From: Kalaharituber pfeilii
Taxonomy: Eukaryota; Ascomycota; Pezizomycetes; Pezizales; Pezizaceae
NCBI GenBank assembly: GCA_015179045.1
Contig: WHUZ01000072.1
Location: 186,001 to 250,000, forward strand
DNA: 64,000 nucleotides
Direction of reading: 5' to 3'
Below the pieces are notes generated by a model. It saw only the letters and a program-made list of their open reading frames with translations, searched no databases and was not told the DNA's origin. A program made the position numbers and the translations under genes. Below, piece after piece: positions 49,661-61,285 of the stretch. Within the stretch, counting starts at the first letter, position 1; the number at the start of each line of letters is the position of its first letter.

Positions 49661-50069
49661 ATGAGTACAGAAAGCAACAGCAAGATGCGTAGTGCACCTT
49701 CCGAAGGCGCTTCTAAACGCGGTAAGAAGGTTCACTATTGCACCTCCTCTTCATAACTGCTTGCCCGGGACCCCATCATACCACATCCCCCACAGACTCT
49801 ACGAGGGCCCAGAAAAAATATTAACTCTTTGGCAAAATTCAGGGAGACCACAGAACAGCAGCAGAGATTAACTCGGGTTCAGGCACGCAAATAACGAAGG
49901 CAGCTGAATGATGTTGATACCGAATCCGCGAAAGTGACAGAGACAGATTCCAGGCCCACGGGATGGAGCATTGGACATATCACAATTTCAGCTAAAGCGC
50001 CTGCGTCACTACCTGCACAAGAGGCAGACGAGGACCAAGGAAGAGGAAATGAAGAGGCGGCGGAGTAGG
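49661..50069 (+). other. Possible small spliced gene, weakly supported
   Basis: An ATG at 49661 opens MSTESNSKMRSAPSEGASKR and stops at a plausible GTAAGA donor. A later open stretch at 49910-50069 reads LNDVDTESAKVTETDSRP and continues acidic to EEAAE-stop after an AG. The pieces between are broken by stops. No family was recognised. It could be a real small hydrophilic protein, a relic, or chance. Confidence 0.2.
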
Positions 50070-50297
50070 GGAAGGAGAAGTCCGCTAAGCTACTGGTGCT
50101 GCTGATTCTAAGCTCTAGATACACACGATCGCTTTCAGGCACTGAGAGCATCATGCAGTCTCTGGGTATGCGATGACGGAGATGGGGCGGGATTTTGCAG
50201 TGACGGGCGTTCCATGAAGGCTGTGTTTCCATGTTTCAAATTTCGTGTTTTATTCTGCAGATCCCCCAAAGAGAACAATTAAGCGAGTTTGGCCACG

Positions 50298-50400
50298 CTG
50301 TCTTAACGGCGGAGATGCATTACACACACGAACGTGGGGACTCCAACCCAGGCCCCAGACTACCTACCGGTAAGTGCTCTACTCTACGGCCTACTATCAC
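50298..50400 (-). mobile_element. tRNA-like sequence, possible SINE head
   Basis: On the minus strand GTAGAGCACTTACC resembles the D-arm/A-box end of a tRNA. About 35 bases later GGGTTGGAGTCCCC fits a T arm and B box (GGTTCGANTCC with one change). The acceptor stem does not pair, so this is not a working tRNA. The order and spacing of the boxes suggest a tRNA-derived retroposon or tRNA pseudogene. Confidence 0.4.
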
Positions 50401-51154
50401 CTACTTAGCCCTAGACGTTCTTCCTTGCGGCGCTTCTCTGCCATCGCGGCCGAGCAAAGAAACGGGAGGGGAAGGAGGCAGCTACTTCCTAGCATAACCA
50501 AATCGCCCTGACGCGATAGCAGCGTCCGTGCCCGCCGTGCCTGGGAGTTTGTGCATGTACAGCATCTTTAACGATACCACAGTATCAGGCGAGACAGACA
50601 AACACTGCGGGAGGTGGCAGAAGTGGCATGAGGGAGCTCGATAGAAGGAGATGGGCGATGCCGGGGGCAATTGAGGGTTATGTAAGCAACTGCCCACCAT
50701 GGTACGGGCTGCCGCACCCTTAGCCTACCCTGCGCGGGAGCCGCATGCGATTGGTCAGAGGAAGCGAGTGGGCTAACCGCATGCGGCACTGTTAGGCGAG
50801 TCGACAGCGCAGGCGGGAATGCGGCGGCGGGACTTGCTTCTCTGGGAGCGGCGGGGGGAGGAGAGAGAGGACGCAGACGGGGTTGCCGTGCAGCGCTGTC
50901 GTGGTACGCAGGGGCGGTGGGGCAGCAGCATCAGACTCGCCGCCCTGGGGATGGGTTGATGTTTGGGTGCATACAGCGGTACTCAAGTACATATGCATGC
51001 ACGCAGGCAAGGCGAGCACGGAGGGTGCTCTACTCGCACAATGCCATCGAGGTAAGTATCCACTGGCTTGTTCTTCAAGGCACAAGTCTTGCCATCGTCA
51101 TGCCCTGGTCCCCTGTTTTATCCAGTCCCCTCGGCCCCCCGCCTCCTTCCTCCC

Positions 51155-51155
<1 letters not shown>

Positions 51156-51200
<45 letters not shown>
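51156..51200 (+). repeat. C45 homopolymer
   Basis: Longest C run in the window, about 700 bases upstream of the APH-like ATG and C-rich on that gene's coding strand. It is flanked by more CT-rich sequence. Assembly length is doubtful. Confidence 0.85.
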
Positions 51201-51902
51201 TTCTCTCCCTCTCTCCCTTCCCCCAAATCAATCCCCATGCCTCTCCTTCCTGACCTACTAGATTGCACTCGGATTTTGCCGGCCTCAGGGTTACTCGATT
51301 GATGCTGGCCAAGAATACCCTGATGGAGCGTTTCGTTTGCAGTTATGCTCGGACTTTTTCTGCGAGTTATTTTGTCAGCTCCCATACTATATATCTGGAT
51401 CCTATAATTAGGTAGTGATGGACGGGGAAGGGAGATGAACTAGGGAGGTGGGAGGCGTCGGTTGACAGCAGCAGCGGCGCAGGTGCCGGTGCTTACGGTT
51501 GGTATACTTCTTTATATATCTTCGTACTAAATAATATCCTTTTTGGATTTTCTGGAAATTGTTATACCCACTGTTGTACTGTGCGTCAGCGTGTAGACCT
51601 TGCTTAACAATTGCTCTCAAGCTCAGATTCCTAACAGCCTTCGACTTCATGTGTACCCCAAAAGTGCTTATAATCCGACAGAACCCTCTCGAAATAACCC
51701 CCCATATTCCGTAGCCCCCCTCTCCCCTCGGTGCAGTGAGTTTACATTTGAACTTTTATATTCATTCTTTGTGCCTCGTGGCATCAATTGTTCGAGAGTA
51801 TTGAGAGAAACCTAAAATACGACCGACCTTATTAATTTCCCTCTGTTTCCATCCATTCTCAAATCCCTCCTTGTCTCCAGGTTTCCTGGAACAGCAATTG
51901 CG

Positions 51903-53404
51903 ATGACCCTTTCACAACCCTTAACGCGGACTCCCCTCACGGTGTTCGAAGCCCAAGAAATCATCGACAGCATTTTCCCTCCTCCAGTCTCTGATCCCTC
52001 TCATGGAGGTTCTCAAAGCAACCCTCTCTCCCAAGACACCCATCCGGGACCAATATCCAAGATCGAGGAGTTGACCTCTGGAGGCACATTCAACACGTGC
52101 TATATTTTACACTTCTGTCCTGCAAATCCCAGCCTGGGCGACCATCTCAAACTTGTGCTCAAGATCGGCCCTCAGCCAGATGTACGCTTACTGCGGTATG
52201 AGAACACGCCGACGCCGCTGCTATCCATAGAGGCATACCTTTTGAATCTGCTTCACCAGCAGCAACATACGCCCAATGTGTATGTGCCCGCTCCAAAGGT
52301 CCTCGCCTATGATGACACATTGACGCTACTTGACTCTCCATTCCTTCTCACAACATATCTTCCTGGAACCCCTCTCTCGGAACTGAGGGCTCGTGGAGCG
52401 CTGACAGAAGAGCAATTGCAGGAGGTAGAGTACACGGTTGGAAGGCTATTACGGGTAGTTAACGAGACGAGGGCGGGAGGCGGTGTAGGTGGGTGGGATG
52501 GAGCGTGGGGCATGGTAACCGGGCAGCCGTGTAGGGGCGCGTCGGAGTGGTATTTGGAGCATGTAGAGGGGTTATTGAGAGATGGGGAGGATCTAAGGTT
52601 ATTATTGCCGTATGCGGAGGTGCGGAAGGCAATGAGGACGTGGGCGAAGTTGCTGGGTGCTGGACCGGAGCATAGAAATGATGGAGCTGAAAATAATTCA
52701 GGGAAAACGAAAGCAGTTGAGGAATTAGCGTTAGTGAATGCTCTTGACTACCCGCCCTCCACTCCGCGATTATGTATTCTGGATTTCTCGGACTCGTCAG
52801 TCTTGGTCGACCCGGCCACAGCACAGGTAATGGGACTGATTGATTTGGAGCGTGCCTATTGGGGGGATCCGATCGCGCAAGAGATTTTTCAGCCCAGAAA
52901 TCCGAGAAGGAAAAGTGTGATTGCCGGGTATAATTCGTGGCCGATAAGTAGCGTATTGGGCTCATCAGCACCATTGGAAAGTACCACGAGGGATACACGG
53001 AAGAGGATATCGAGGAAGTGTCGAGAAATGCTGTAAGTTTTTCCCTTTCACATGTTTGATCAAGGCACTATTTTATTGCCTCCTTTTTATTACCCCCCGT
53101 ACTCACTCCTTGTACACCTCCCTCTCATAATACCCCCCTTCTCTCACTCCCGCCTAAACGACAATTTCTATAAATGGCACTGATTCCTTTTCTACTCGCC
53201 CTTTCCCATTCCGGAGGGGGCTACCTGCGATTAAAAATAACAAATAGATACACGATCCTGACGTCAACAACAAAAATCCTCAACTCGTATTCGCGGCAGC
53301 TACGGCAGCAGGACGGCTCGTTTTGCGACGAGATGGTGGAGAGAAAGAGGTTGGTGGAAGCATTGAGGGAGTTAGGGGCCTTGGAAGGAGTGGTGTTGGG
53401 TTAG
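51903..53404 (+). CDS. APH-fold (aminoglycoside phosphotransferase-like) protein with degenerate catalytic loop
   Basis: Member of the fungal choline-kinase/APH-like superfamily. These paralogues are numerous and mostly of unknown substrate, so no drug resistance is implied. Exons: 51903-53032 and 53248-53404; total 428 residues. The N-lobe has GGTFNTCYIL (nucleotide-binding turn), LKLVLKIG (likely Lys of strand 3) and SIEAYLLNLL (helix C Glu). A hinge-like FLLTTYLPGTPL follows. The usual HGDxxxxN loop is ILDFSDSSVLVD (about residue 291), so Asp is present but His and Asn are not. The following GLIDLERAYWGDP keeps the metal-binding Asp. The C-terminal helix ends ALEGVVLG. The Asp-only loop suggests weak or no phosphotransfer. 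It is convergent with the downstream pericentrin-like gene. Confidence 0.87.
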
Positions 53405-53763
53405 TTGATAGTTTTCTTTCTGGGGAAGATCGAGGCAGCGGGGAGCTCGGAGAAGGATGCGTTGAGGAGAAAGGGAAGGGGACTGGCAGAGTTGAGGGTA
53501 ACAGGGTAGAATGGGATGATGGGATGAGAACTTCCGAACTGGATTGCGCTAACTGAAACTCGGAAATACCAAGGCAAACACTAGGTATTTTGTTTTGTTT
53601 TTACATATTCATATAAAGCTAATAATAGTATTGCTCTTTTTTTTTGTTTTCATGCACTTTGTAAATGTTTTCAGAAAGAAAATAAAACGATGAATAGGTT
53701 ATAGTACAAGTTTATAATGATGAGATGTGATCTGAGAGTCGTATGAAAAAAAAAAAAAAAATG

Positions 53764-53812
<49 letters not shown>

Positions 53813-54342
53813 ACACTGTAAAAGAAAAAGGAAAAGAAAAAAGGAGAACAAATGTATGTAAAAAACAGCAGTCCCGCAGCAAACAGAAGAGGCCCAACAA
53901 AAAACAAACAAGACCAACCAGACCTCTGAACCCGAAAAAAAAAAGGATTTAACAAGAAAGAAAAAAAAAAAAGAAAAAAAAAAAGGCCATCAATCGTATC
54001 GTCACATCAACAAGAAAAATCATTAGATGGGAATGAGATGCTGCCAGCAAAAAACAAAAGAAGAAAAAAAAAAGTACAAATATGCAAAGCGAGTCACGTA
54101 CGTTGCTCAGAAACATCAGGAAATCAAATAAAAGTGAAACAAACGTTAGATACCCACCCCTTCCCCCTTCCCCGGTCCAAATCTCAATCTCTTTTTTGCA
54201 CCCTTGATACCCTCCCTTCCACCATATCCACCACCTACTTGTCCCTTTCCCAACCAGCCTGCGAAATTAAAAACTGCATCCTATCTCCTACTACCCCAAA
54301 ATTCCCAGATTATAATTTATAATTCCCAAATCGGTAATAACA
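53405..54342. other. Convergent 3' spacer with long poly(A) run
   Basis: Holds the 3' UTRs of the APH-like and pericentrin-like genes. A near-continuous A run occupies 53746-53810, interrupted once by TG, and shorter A runs follow to 54075. All frames in it are homopolymer artefacts. Confidence 0.65.
53746..53810 (+). repeat. Poly(A) run of about 60 bases
   Basis: Two A runs separated by one TG. It could be a retroposed tail or simply an expanded tract; no flanking duplication was recognised. Confidence 0.85.
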
Positions 54343-57300
54343 CTAAACCACAATCATCTCCCTCCCCCGTCTCTCCGACGTCCTCCTTCTTGTCTTCTCG
54401 AGAGTCTTTGCAAGTGCCGCCTGCAGCTCCTTGTTCGTGTCCCATAGCTGCTTCCTCTTTTGGACTCGGATTGCCGCGATGATGGCGTGTACTACGGAGC
54501 GCAATGCCGGACGCCTCTCGCGGATCGTCCGGTCGGGGTAGATACCCATTTGCTCAATCATTTGAAGGTTTGCTTCGTTGCTGTTTGGGGGTATGCGTTA
54601 ATATTACCAGTATTTCATGCGGGGGTGGGGTGAGACAAGAAAGTGTAATGAGGGGAGGTCACGTACCAAGTACTATATAAATTAATCTGCATCAAAAAGA
54701 AGCTCTTTGTAAAGCTCAGATCCTGTCTAAAACTCTTCTCCCTCGCTATCCTTGCCTTCAGATACCTAATCTGCCTTGCCAACCCCTTGATCTCGCCAAT
54801 ATGTCTGTTCTCGGACTCTGCGATTGCCTTCTCGAGTGTCTCCACCTCCTTATCCGAGTTATTTGTATTGTTGGAGCCGACGCCGTTAAGCCGCACGCGC
54901 TGCGAAATCGCTTTGCGCTCCGCATCCCACGCCTGCTGAAGCTGTACCGTCTTCTCCTTCGCTTTTTGGTACTTCGCGGTGAGCTTCCTGAGTTCGTTTA
55001 CGGTTGAATGAACTTCAGAATCGATCTTGTCCTTCTCGCGCTTGACGCTGCGGAGCTGCGTCTCCAGCTCCCGCTGCCGCTTAACGTGGTTCCTGATCTC
55101 CTCGTTCCGGGTCTCGACTTCACTCTGCAACTGCTCAATCTCGAGCGTAGCTTGTTTGAGATGCTGATGAAGCTCCTGCCTCTCCTCTGCCACTTGTTGC
55201 TGCACGGTCCTCGTGAGCTCCGAACTGCGCAGCCGCTTATTGATTTTGGCGTCGTTGAGTGCCTTTTCAAGCTGTAGTATTTTGTTCCTGAGTTCTCCGA
55301 TCGTGCTGCTGGCGTCAAGGTTCTTCTGCACCAGCTCATCATTGCTGAGTCTACAGTCCGCGACTTCCTGCTCCAATAACTGCTTCTCATACTCAAGCTT
55401 CTCGTACGCGCTATTCTGGGAGTTAGTTGCCCGTTCAAGAGACTTAACCTGTACCCTAAACTCCTTGATCTGATCGTTACTCGTCGCAACCTGTCGTCTG
55501 AGATCCTCAATCTCCGCTTTGCGTCCTGCAGGCGTATTTGCGATCGAAGGCGTAGATGAGGTGCGTAATGCCGCATCATGCTGTGCATCAAATAGGTCAT
55601 TCTCCAACTTGTCCACTTTTTGTCTCAGCTCACGAATCGTCTTTCTTGATGTCGCCTCCTTCTGCACAATCTCGCTTTCCCTCCTTCTTGCCTCCGCAAG
55701 ATGCTCCCGGACCGTTGCGAGCTCGAGGTCCAGTCCGCTATCGTGACCGTCGACCGCCATTAGTTCCTCGATCCTCTGCTCCAAGCGCGCGATATTCCTC
55801 TTCGCAACCGCCGCCTCCCGTTCTCGGCTCTCAATCGTTGTTTTGAGTTGGTTTTGCAAGTCCCAGATCTGCTTCTCCAGTTTTGCCTGCTCCTTTGTGG
55901 CGTTGGTGAATGCATCCTCCAGATCATTCTCCAATTGCTGTGCTTTCTCAACGTATAGGGCGCGCTCGTCTCTGACACGCTGTAGATCGACCTCAAGTTT
56001 GCTCTTGGCCTTCCGCAATTCCATTTTCTCGGTATCAATGTTCTTCGTAATATCAACATGATTATGCATTTCCTTAAGTTGGTTAAGCAACTCATCCCGC
56101 TCTGCTTCAATATCCATCGCGACCGTCTTGATAGAATGTGCCTGTGCATTGACCTTCTGTAGCTGATCCTGAAGTTGCTTCTTCTCCTTTGCAATGGCCT
56201 CCAATCGTCGATTGGCTTCCTGAAGCTGAATCTTGAGCTGGTTCTGAGTTCCAACTTCTGCTTCCAAGTCGACCCTGACTGTCTGCATATCAGCTTTAGC
56301 AAGGGCATTCTCATTCTCGACACGAGTAAGCTCCTGTTTGGTAGCTGCAAGCTTCCTGCGTAGAGACTCGCATTCGGACCGGAGAACGGCAATTTCTTTA
56401 TTATTGTCTTCCCCGGCCTCCTCAATTTGAGCACTCAACACCTCAATCTCATCATCCAGCGACCGGACCTTCTCTTCAAGGGCCTTCTCCGTCTTCTTGG
56501 ATTGACGGAGTTCTTCTCGGAGGGCATTGCACTCGGAGATCTTCTCCTCAAAAGTTTTCTTCCGCTGTTCAATCTCATCGTTGAGCTCTGCGATTTGCTT
56601 GCTGAGAGCTCGCTCCTCCTGTTGGTGCCTATCCCTTTCGGCATGGAAGGCTTGGTGGACCTAGTTGCGAAGCGTATGTGGTTAGTAAAGCTTATAAATG
56701 TATTTGATAGGTGAACACACCTTCGCCTCTTTCCCTTGTAAAGTCTGCTCCATAGCTTGCAATTGGTTGATGGTATTCTGGAGATTCCTCGCAGTCATCT
56801 CAGCCTTATCGACCTTTGCCTCGAGTTGTCTCTTCTCCAAGTTCCAGTCGTTAGTCGCTCGCTCATACTGTTGCCTCCTCTCCTCCAAAGCTGCCTTCGC
56901 TCTCTCAAGGGCATCGGTCAATCTATCGCTGTCAGCCTTCCATTCCTCTCTAAGGGCTTGTTCATTAGCGGCAGCAGCCTCCTGCTCATGTTGCAGAGCA
57001 GTGCTGTTCTCTCTGAGATTGGCCTTGAGCTTAGCGATGTCCTTTTGGAGGCTTGCGCTTTCAGTGGTGAGAGCATCGTGTCGGTGCTGCAACAAATCCT
57101 TCTCGCTTGTTACGTTATATAGCTCAGACTTGATCCTTCTAAGCTCCTGCTCGAGCTCTCTCTGCGCCTTTGTTGTAACCTCCTTCTCGCGCTGGAGCAT
57201 ATCGACCTTCTGTAGTAAAAGTAGTCAGAATCATGATCAAGAAAGCCCGTGGAGAGGTAAAAGATCCGTACCTCTTGCAAGAACTTAGCTTCACCGTCAA

Positions 57301-59338
57301 ATTCTCCATTCAAGTCCTTAAGACGTTCCTCTAGCCTCTCACAGTCGCGAACCTTCTCTTCATGGAGGGCATGAAGATCATCGTAGTCCCGGCGAACGGC
57401 CGCCAGCTCCTGCTGAAGTTCTTTTCGAGCATCGTCACGTTCTGCCACTCGGCTCTTGTACGAGAAGCTCTTGTTGTGCAGCTCATCTCGCAGCTGCGGG
57501 GACTACAGTTAGCCAGAACTGCGGAACCAATGGGGAGCCGCTTACACTCTCTAGGTCTTCCTCCAGACCGTCTCGCTCGGCCTGTAGCTTCTGCTTCTCC
57601 AACTCAAGCTTGTTCTTTTCGGACTGGAGGGCGTCTTTGACGTCCTCAACCTGCTCGTATTTTACCTCAAGCTGTCGTTTCTCGCTCTCGAGCTTGCCGA
57701 GTCGAGTCTCTAAGCGGGCCCTTTCGTCGAGAGCGGCAGCCTTGGACGAGGTTTCCTTATCGAGCTGTGCCTGTAACTTGTTGATTGTCTGCACAAGGGA
57801 GGCAAATCGTTAGCACTGGGCAATGGAGGCAGACGGGTGTGTCCGGAAAAGAGAGGATTCTGTACCTCTTGCAGAGTGTCGATCCGTTTATGCGCTGTTT
57901 TGAGGGCGCCGTCCATGTTGCCTTCGACGCTCTGCTTCTCCTCCCGCAGCTGCTCGACCTGGTTCTTCAGCTCTCTGTTCTGGGTCTCCAGCTCGCGAAG
58001 TTGCCTGTCTTTATCTGTGACTTCTCTCCCCTTGTTGAGCTGCAGCTCCTTCAGTTCCAGCTCCTTCTCGCGCAGGTCGTGTTGCAGCGAGTCCTGAGAG
58101 CCCCCGGACAGTCAGCGTCATGTCTAGCCCCTTCCCCCGCTCCCCTGCTCGTCTATCCCAGACTCCGCCATGGATTTACCACTCACCACTTGGTCCTCCT
58201 TCCCCTCCACTAGACCCTTCTGCTGCCTGACCTCCACCTCGAGGTCCTCCTTATCGCCCAGCAGCTCTTCGATCTGCTGCTTTAGCTTCTCGATCTCTCC
58301 ATTCTCCCCATGCTCCATCTGGTTCATCTTATCGAAATACTGGTCTGCCTCCTCCCTCAACTCGTTGTTCTCCTTTCTCAATCGATCATTCTCGTCCAAC
58401 ACTTCATCCAGCTCCTGCTCCTTCTGCTCGAGCTTTTCCAGTAACCGGTCGGCCTCCTCTCCCCTTTGTCCATTGCGGAATTCCCGGTCGGCTTTATTTT
58501 CCATCTCAGATAACTCTTTTCGAAGGTCCGCAATTGCTTTCTCGGATGAGGAGAGATGCTTCTTATACCTTTTGAGCTCCGCCTTCAGTGTCTCACGCTC
58601 TACCTTGATTTCTATATTCTATTACAGGGACAGGTTAGCATACAATATTGCTCTCATAAAACTACCCGCCAGTTCTGGGGCTCTGGGGCGTGTACCTCTT
58701 GAATGGCGCGATTGGTGTGCTCTGGTCCCATCTTTGTTAATCGATCCTGAAGCAGCACCATCTTCATCTTCAACCCAAAGTTCTCTTTTTTCATCTCATC
58801 AATGATCTACCTACAGCGATTAGCGTTTGTGCACTCACTCAATCCCATAAGATCCACCTACCCTCTCCTGTTCCCTTAACGTCAACATCTGTCCCTCTGA
58901 TTGTAATACACTTAGCTCCCTATCCCTGCCCCTCCTCCTCGGCAACGCCTGCGGCGTACTCGAAATACTACTATCCGGCAACTTCACCTCTGTCGTATTC
59001 CCGCTCTTAAATGTCTCGTCCGGATCCTCCACTCCCGGAATCGGACTGTCTATTTGCGCCCGGTTCCTATGCAACTTGCTCTTCATCTGACTCATATGCA
59101 CGCTCTTCAGCAATGGCGTAAACTCCTGTCGCCCATTACTTTTACTCTCTCGCCCAATCACCGGCCGCAACGGTGTCGATGCTACCCGGTTCCCACGACG
59201 GTTCTTTTGACCCATTGACTGGAGAATGTTCTTGTCAAGGCCCGGTGACCTAAACGATTCCGCTTCTGAGCCCAAGTCCAGGTTGTCTAGTGACCGCACT
59301 GTCACCTCGCCACGAGGCGTCTCGAGACCGTACACCAT
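54343..59338 (-). CDS. Spindle-pole gamma-tubulin receptor, Pcp1/Spc110/pericentrin-like (CM1, coiled coil, PACT)
   Basis: Long coiled-coil scaffold of roughly 1,500 residues expected at the spindle pole body. The first exons are 59338-58862, 58806-58696 and 58618-58187; about seven more follow with short introns. The N-terminus is Ser/Thr-Pro-rich. Across the first intron, REQER joins IIDEMKKENFGLKMKMVLLQ, the centrosomin CM1 motif that binds gamma-tubulin complexes. Continuous heptad-repeat coiled coil follows for over 1,000 residues. The C-terminus (ARQIRYLKARIAREKSFRQD, then LRSVVHAIIAAIRVQKRKQL) fits the PACT domain, with a basic hydrophobic helix of the calmodulin-binding kind. Mto1/ApsB has a similar CM1-plus-C-terminal layout, so that is the main alternative. 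The large central exon (56441 region to 54670) has no introns. Confidence 0.87.
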
Positions 59339-59873
59339 CTTGTCAGGTGCAGGATCACGAGGCTGGAATGTGAGGGTGAGCTAATTTGGCAATTCCCAGA
59401 TTAATTGAGAAAATAGTCGTTGGGTAAAAAGATTTGTCAACAGAACTAGCGATCAGGGCTGTAGTCCCCGCTACTGTGTTCCGTGTCGTTATTTTTTGTG
59501 TTGAAGTGGGGTGGAACCGCCCACAGTGCGATGTTTGGGAGGTAAGCTAAGGTTCTGCGCTGTTGGAAAAGGATTCCTTTGTTTGTTTACGTCCAGAAGT
59601 CTAGAATTTTGGGGTGTTGCGGTGTTGTGGTGTTGCCAAGACAGCTGGTAGATTTTCTTGGCACACATAGTTTGCATCCCTGACCATATTCACTCACTTA
59701 AGAGGTAAAACACAAACGCGCGCTAGTGTGGTCTTGGCAGAACTTCAGACGCTATTAATCGCGCTAGCGCGCTCTTTGGTGCAATATTGGTATTACTAAG
59801 TATGTGCGACTGCGACACATTTGCGCATTGCATTTTTCCCATTTTTTGCGTCTTCCACCCGGTGACCCCGTAT

Positions 59874-59910
59874 ATCATTACTCGTATACTACCCTTTGGG
59901 CTATGACAAG
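59874..59910 (+). repeat. Internal repeat copy 1 (direct)
   Basis: ATCATTACTCGTATACTACC followed by CTTTGGGCTATGACAAG. It matches copies at 60043-60079 and 60426-60462 with several substitutions. Confidence 0.7.
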
Positions 59911-60042
59911 ACTAACTACAAAATAAAGGAATAAAGATACACAGTAAAATAGCATACCATGCTCTGTTACAAGAGAGTCTGGGCACGAGAACAACCATGC
60001 TCCACTTCTGCCACAGTAAGGTTTTTTTTTTTTTTTTTTAAC

Positions 60043-60079
60043 ATCATTACTCACATGCCGCCCTGTGGGCTATGGTGAG
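60043..60079 (+). repeat. Internal repeat copy 2 (direct)
   Basis: ATCATTACTCACATGCCGCC followed by CTGTGGGCTATGGTGAG. With copy 3 it forms inverted ends around about 420 bases, suggesting a second, nested element. Confidence 0.75.
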
Positions 60080-60425
60080 ATTAAGTACATGAGGAGGTAA
60101 AAGGAATAACAAAGGCGAAGAAGGAAAAGAAATAACCAAGTGATGTCAATGAATCCAACAGGCCGTCCTGGACTGGCCTGGACCGTGAAATTCTGGGCCT
60201 GGCCGTGAGGGCCAACTAGGCCAGTCCAGACTATTCAGGCCAGCGCAGGCTATTCAGGCAGGTTTAAGCCAATCAAATGAATCCCTCCACAGCTATCCAG
60301 GTAAATTAAGGCCAGCATTTACCAGATTGTTTGAGTATTTAAATGAGTAGAATCTTCCCTATATCTAGAATTTTAAACAGCAGCAGTCTATGACTTTAGT
60401 CAAGTATGTATCACGTACCTAAATC

Positions 60426-60462
60426 CTCGCCATAGCCCATAGGGTGGCATGCGAGTATTGAT
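60426..60462 (-). repeat. Internal repeat copy 3 (inverted)
   Basis: Reverse complement reads ATCAATACTCGCATGCCACC then CTATGGGCTATGGCGAG. It differs from copy 2 at five of 37 positions, four of them transitions. Confidence 0.75.
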
Positions 60463-61244
60463 ATATGTAAAAAAAATGTATGTATCATACTTTATATACT
60501 TGATATATATACTAACAAATAATTTAGAAATGACGGACCTTCCAGACAATACAACAGACGGGACTCAATTCTTCAATGATGATACCTAATGGGCAACTGT
60601 CAATTACTGATAGTGGAAATATCCAGGACTATTAAAATCTAATAGTCTCTGTTTTACCTCTTAAGTGAGTGAATACGGTACTAGTCGAAGCGCACAACTG
60701 GAGAAGCTTGTGCCTGCGTGACTAAGCCCGAATCTGCTGTAACGTGACCGTCCCTGAAGGCTTGGCGCTTGGCATGCGCCAGTGCCCTGCGGCCTGAAGC
60801 CTAAGCCGAGTTCACAGATCGAGGCTTAAATGGATCGCAGCGCCTATGATGATGATGATACCTACCAGGCGGATCCAGCCCGCGAGATAAGCAGCGCGGA
60901 GCGCTCCACTTGCGGTGTGTCTCAGGGCGGGCCATTGGCTGGCAGCCGCTTGCGTTGGCATGCCCAGCGGTTGCGCCGAGTTCGGGCCCGGCTGTCGCCC
61001 ACGTATGGTACAGTACTGTACTTGCACCTCCGTAGGGTGCTGAAGTGGCCTGGCCGCGTGCAGCCCTCGCACGAACTGGAGCGCTCGCGCCAGGCACGCT
61101 CTGCTCTGCTATGATATGCTATGCTACATCGCTGGGCCCCGCTGTCCGGGATGGAAGCGGCCTCGTGCTCCACGCTCCCGCGCAGCCTGACGTATGCATA
61201 GTCTGCACGAAGAATGAGGAGCCCACCGCGGACGACCTGTGCAA

Positions 61245-61285
61245 CAGCACAGAGCACAGGGCACAGGGCACAGAGCACAGAGGAG
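61245..61285 (+). repeat. AGCACAGGGCACAG short tandem repeat
   Basis: Six or so units of AGAGCACAGG/GGCACAG in the GC-rich island upstream of the 62278 gene. Confidence 0.8.

Larger units (their letters stand above)
48831..51902. other. Intergenic: Sec7-PH 3' flank to APH-like promoter
   Basis: Bases 48831-49100 are a T-rich 3' UTR. A possible small spliced gene at 49661-50069 and a tRNA-like sequence at 50298-50400 are listed separately. From about 50400 to 51520 the sequence is GC-rich and carries a C45 run at 51156-51200. Proline-rich frames there are products of the C run. Bases 51520-51902 should hold the APH-like promoter and leader. Confidence 0.55.
59689..60673. mobile_element. Non-autonomous TIR element with TA flanks
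   Basis: The first 24 bases (beginning TTCACTCACTTAAGAGG) are repeated perfectly and inverted at 60650-60673. Both ends are bordered by TA (59687-59688 and 60674-60675), as expected for Tc1/mariner/pogo insertion. A few bases outside also match (ACCR before TA), so the repeat may be slightly longer with a different target. The inside is AT-rich with no transposase, so it would have to be moved in trans. Confidence 0.85.

Noticed and set aside
50883..51302. Proline-rich frames around the C45 run
   Set aside because: The proline or glycine content is simply the homopolymer read in each frame.
51903..53404. Antibiotic-resistance kinase
   Set aside because: The APH fold is common in fungi for other or unknown substrates, and the catalytic loop here is degenerate.
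53671..53955. Poly-Phe and poly-Lys frames
   Set aside because: Products of the poly(A) run in the convergent 3' spacer.
54343..59338. Myosin-II heavy-chain tail
   Set aside because: There is no motor domain upstream, and the CM1 start and PACT-like end identify a spindle-pole scaffold.
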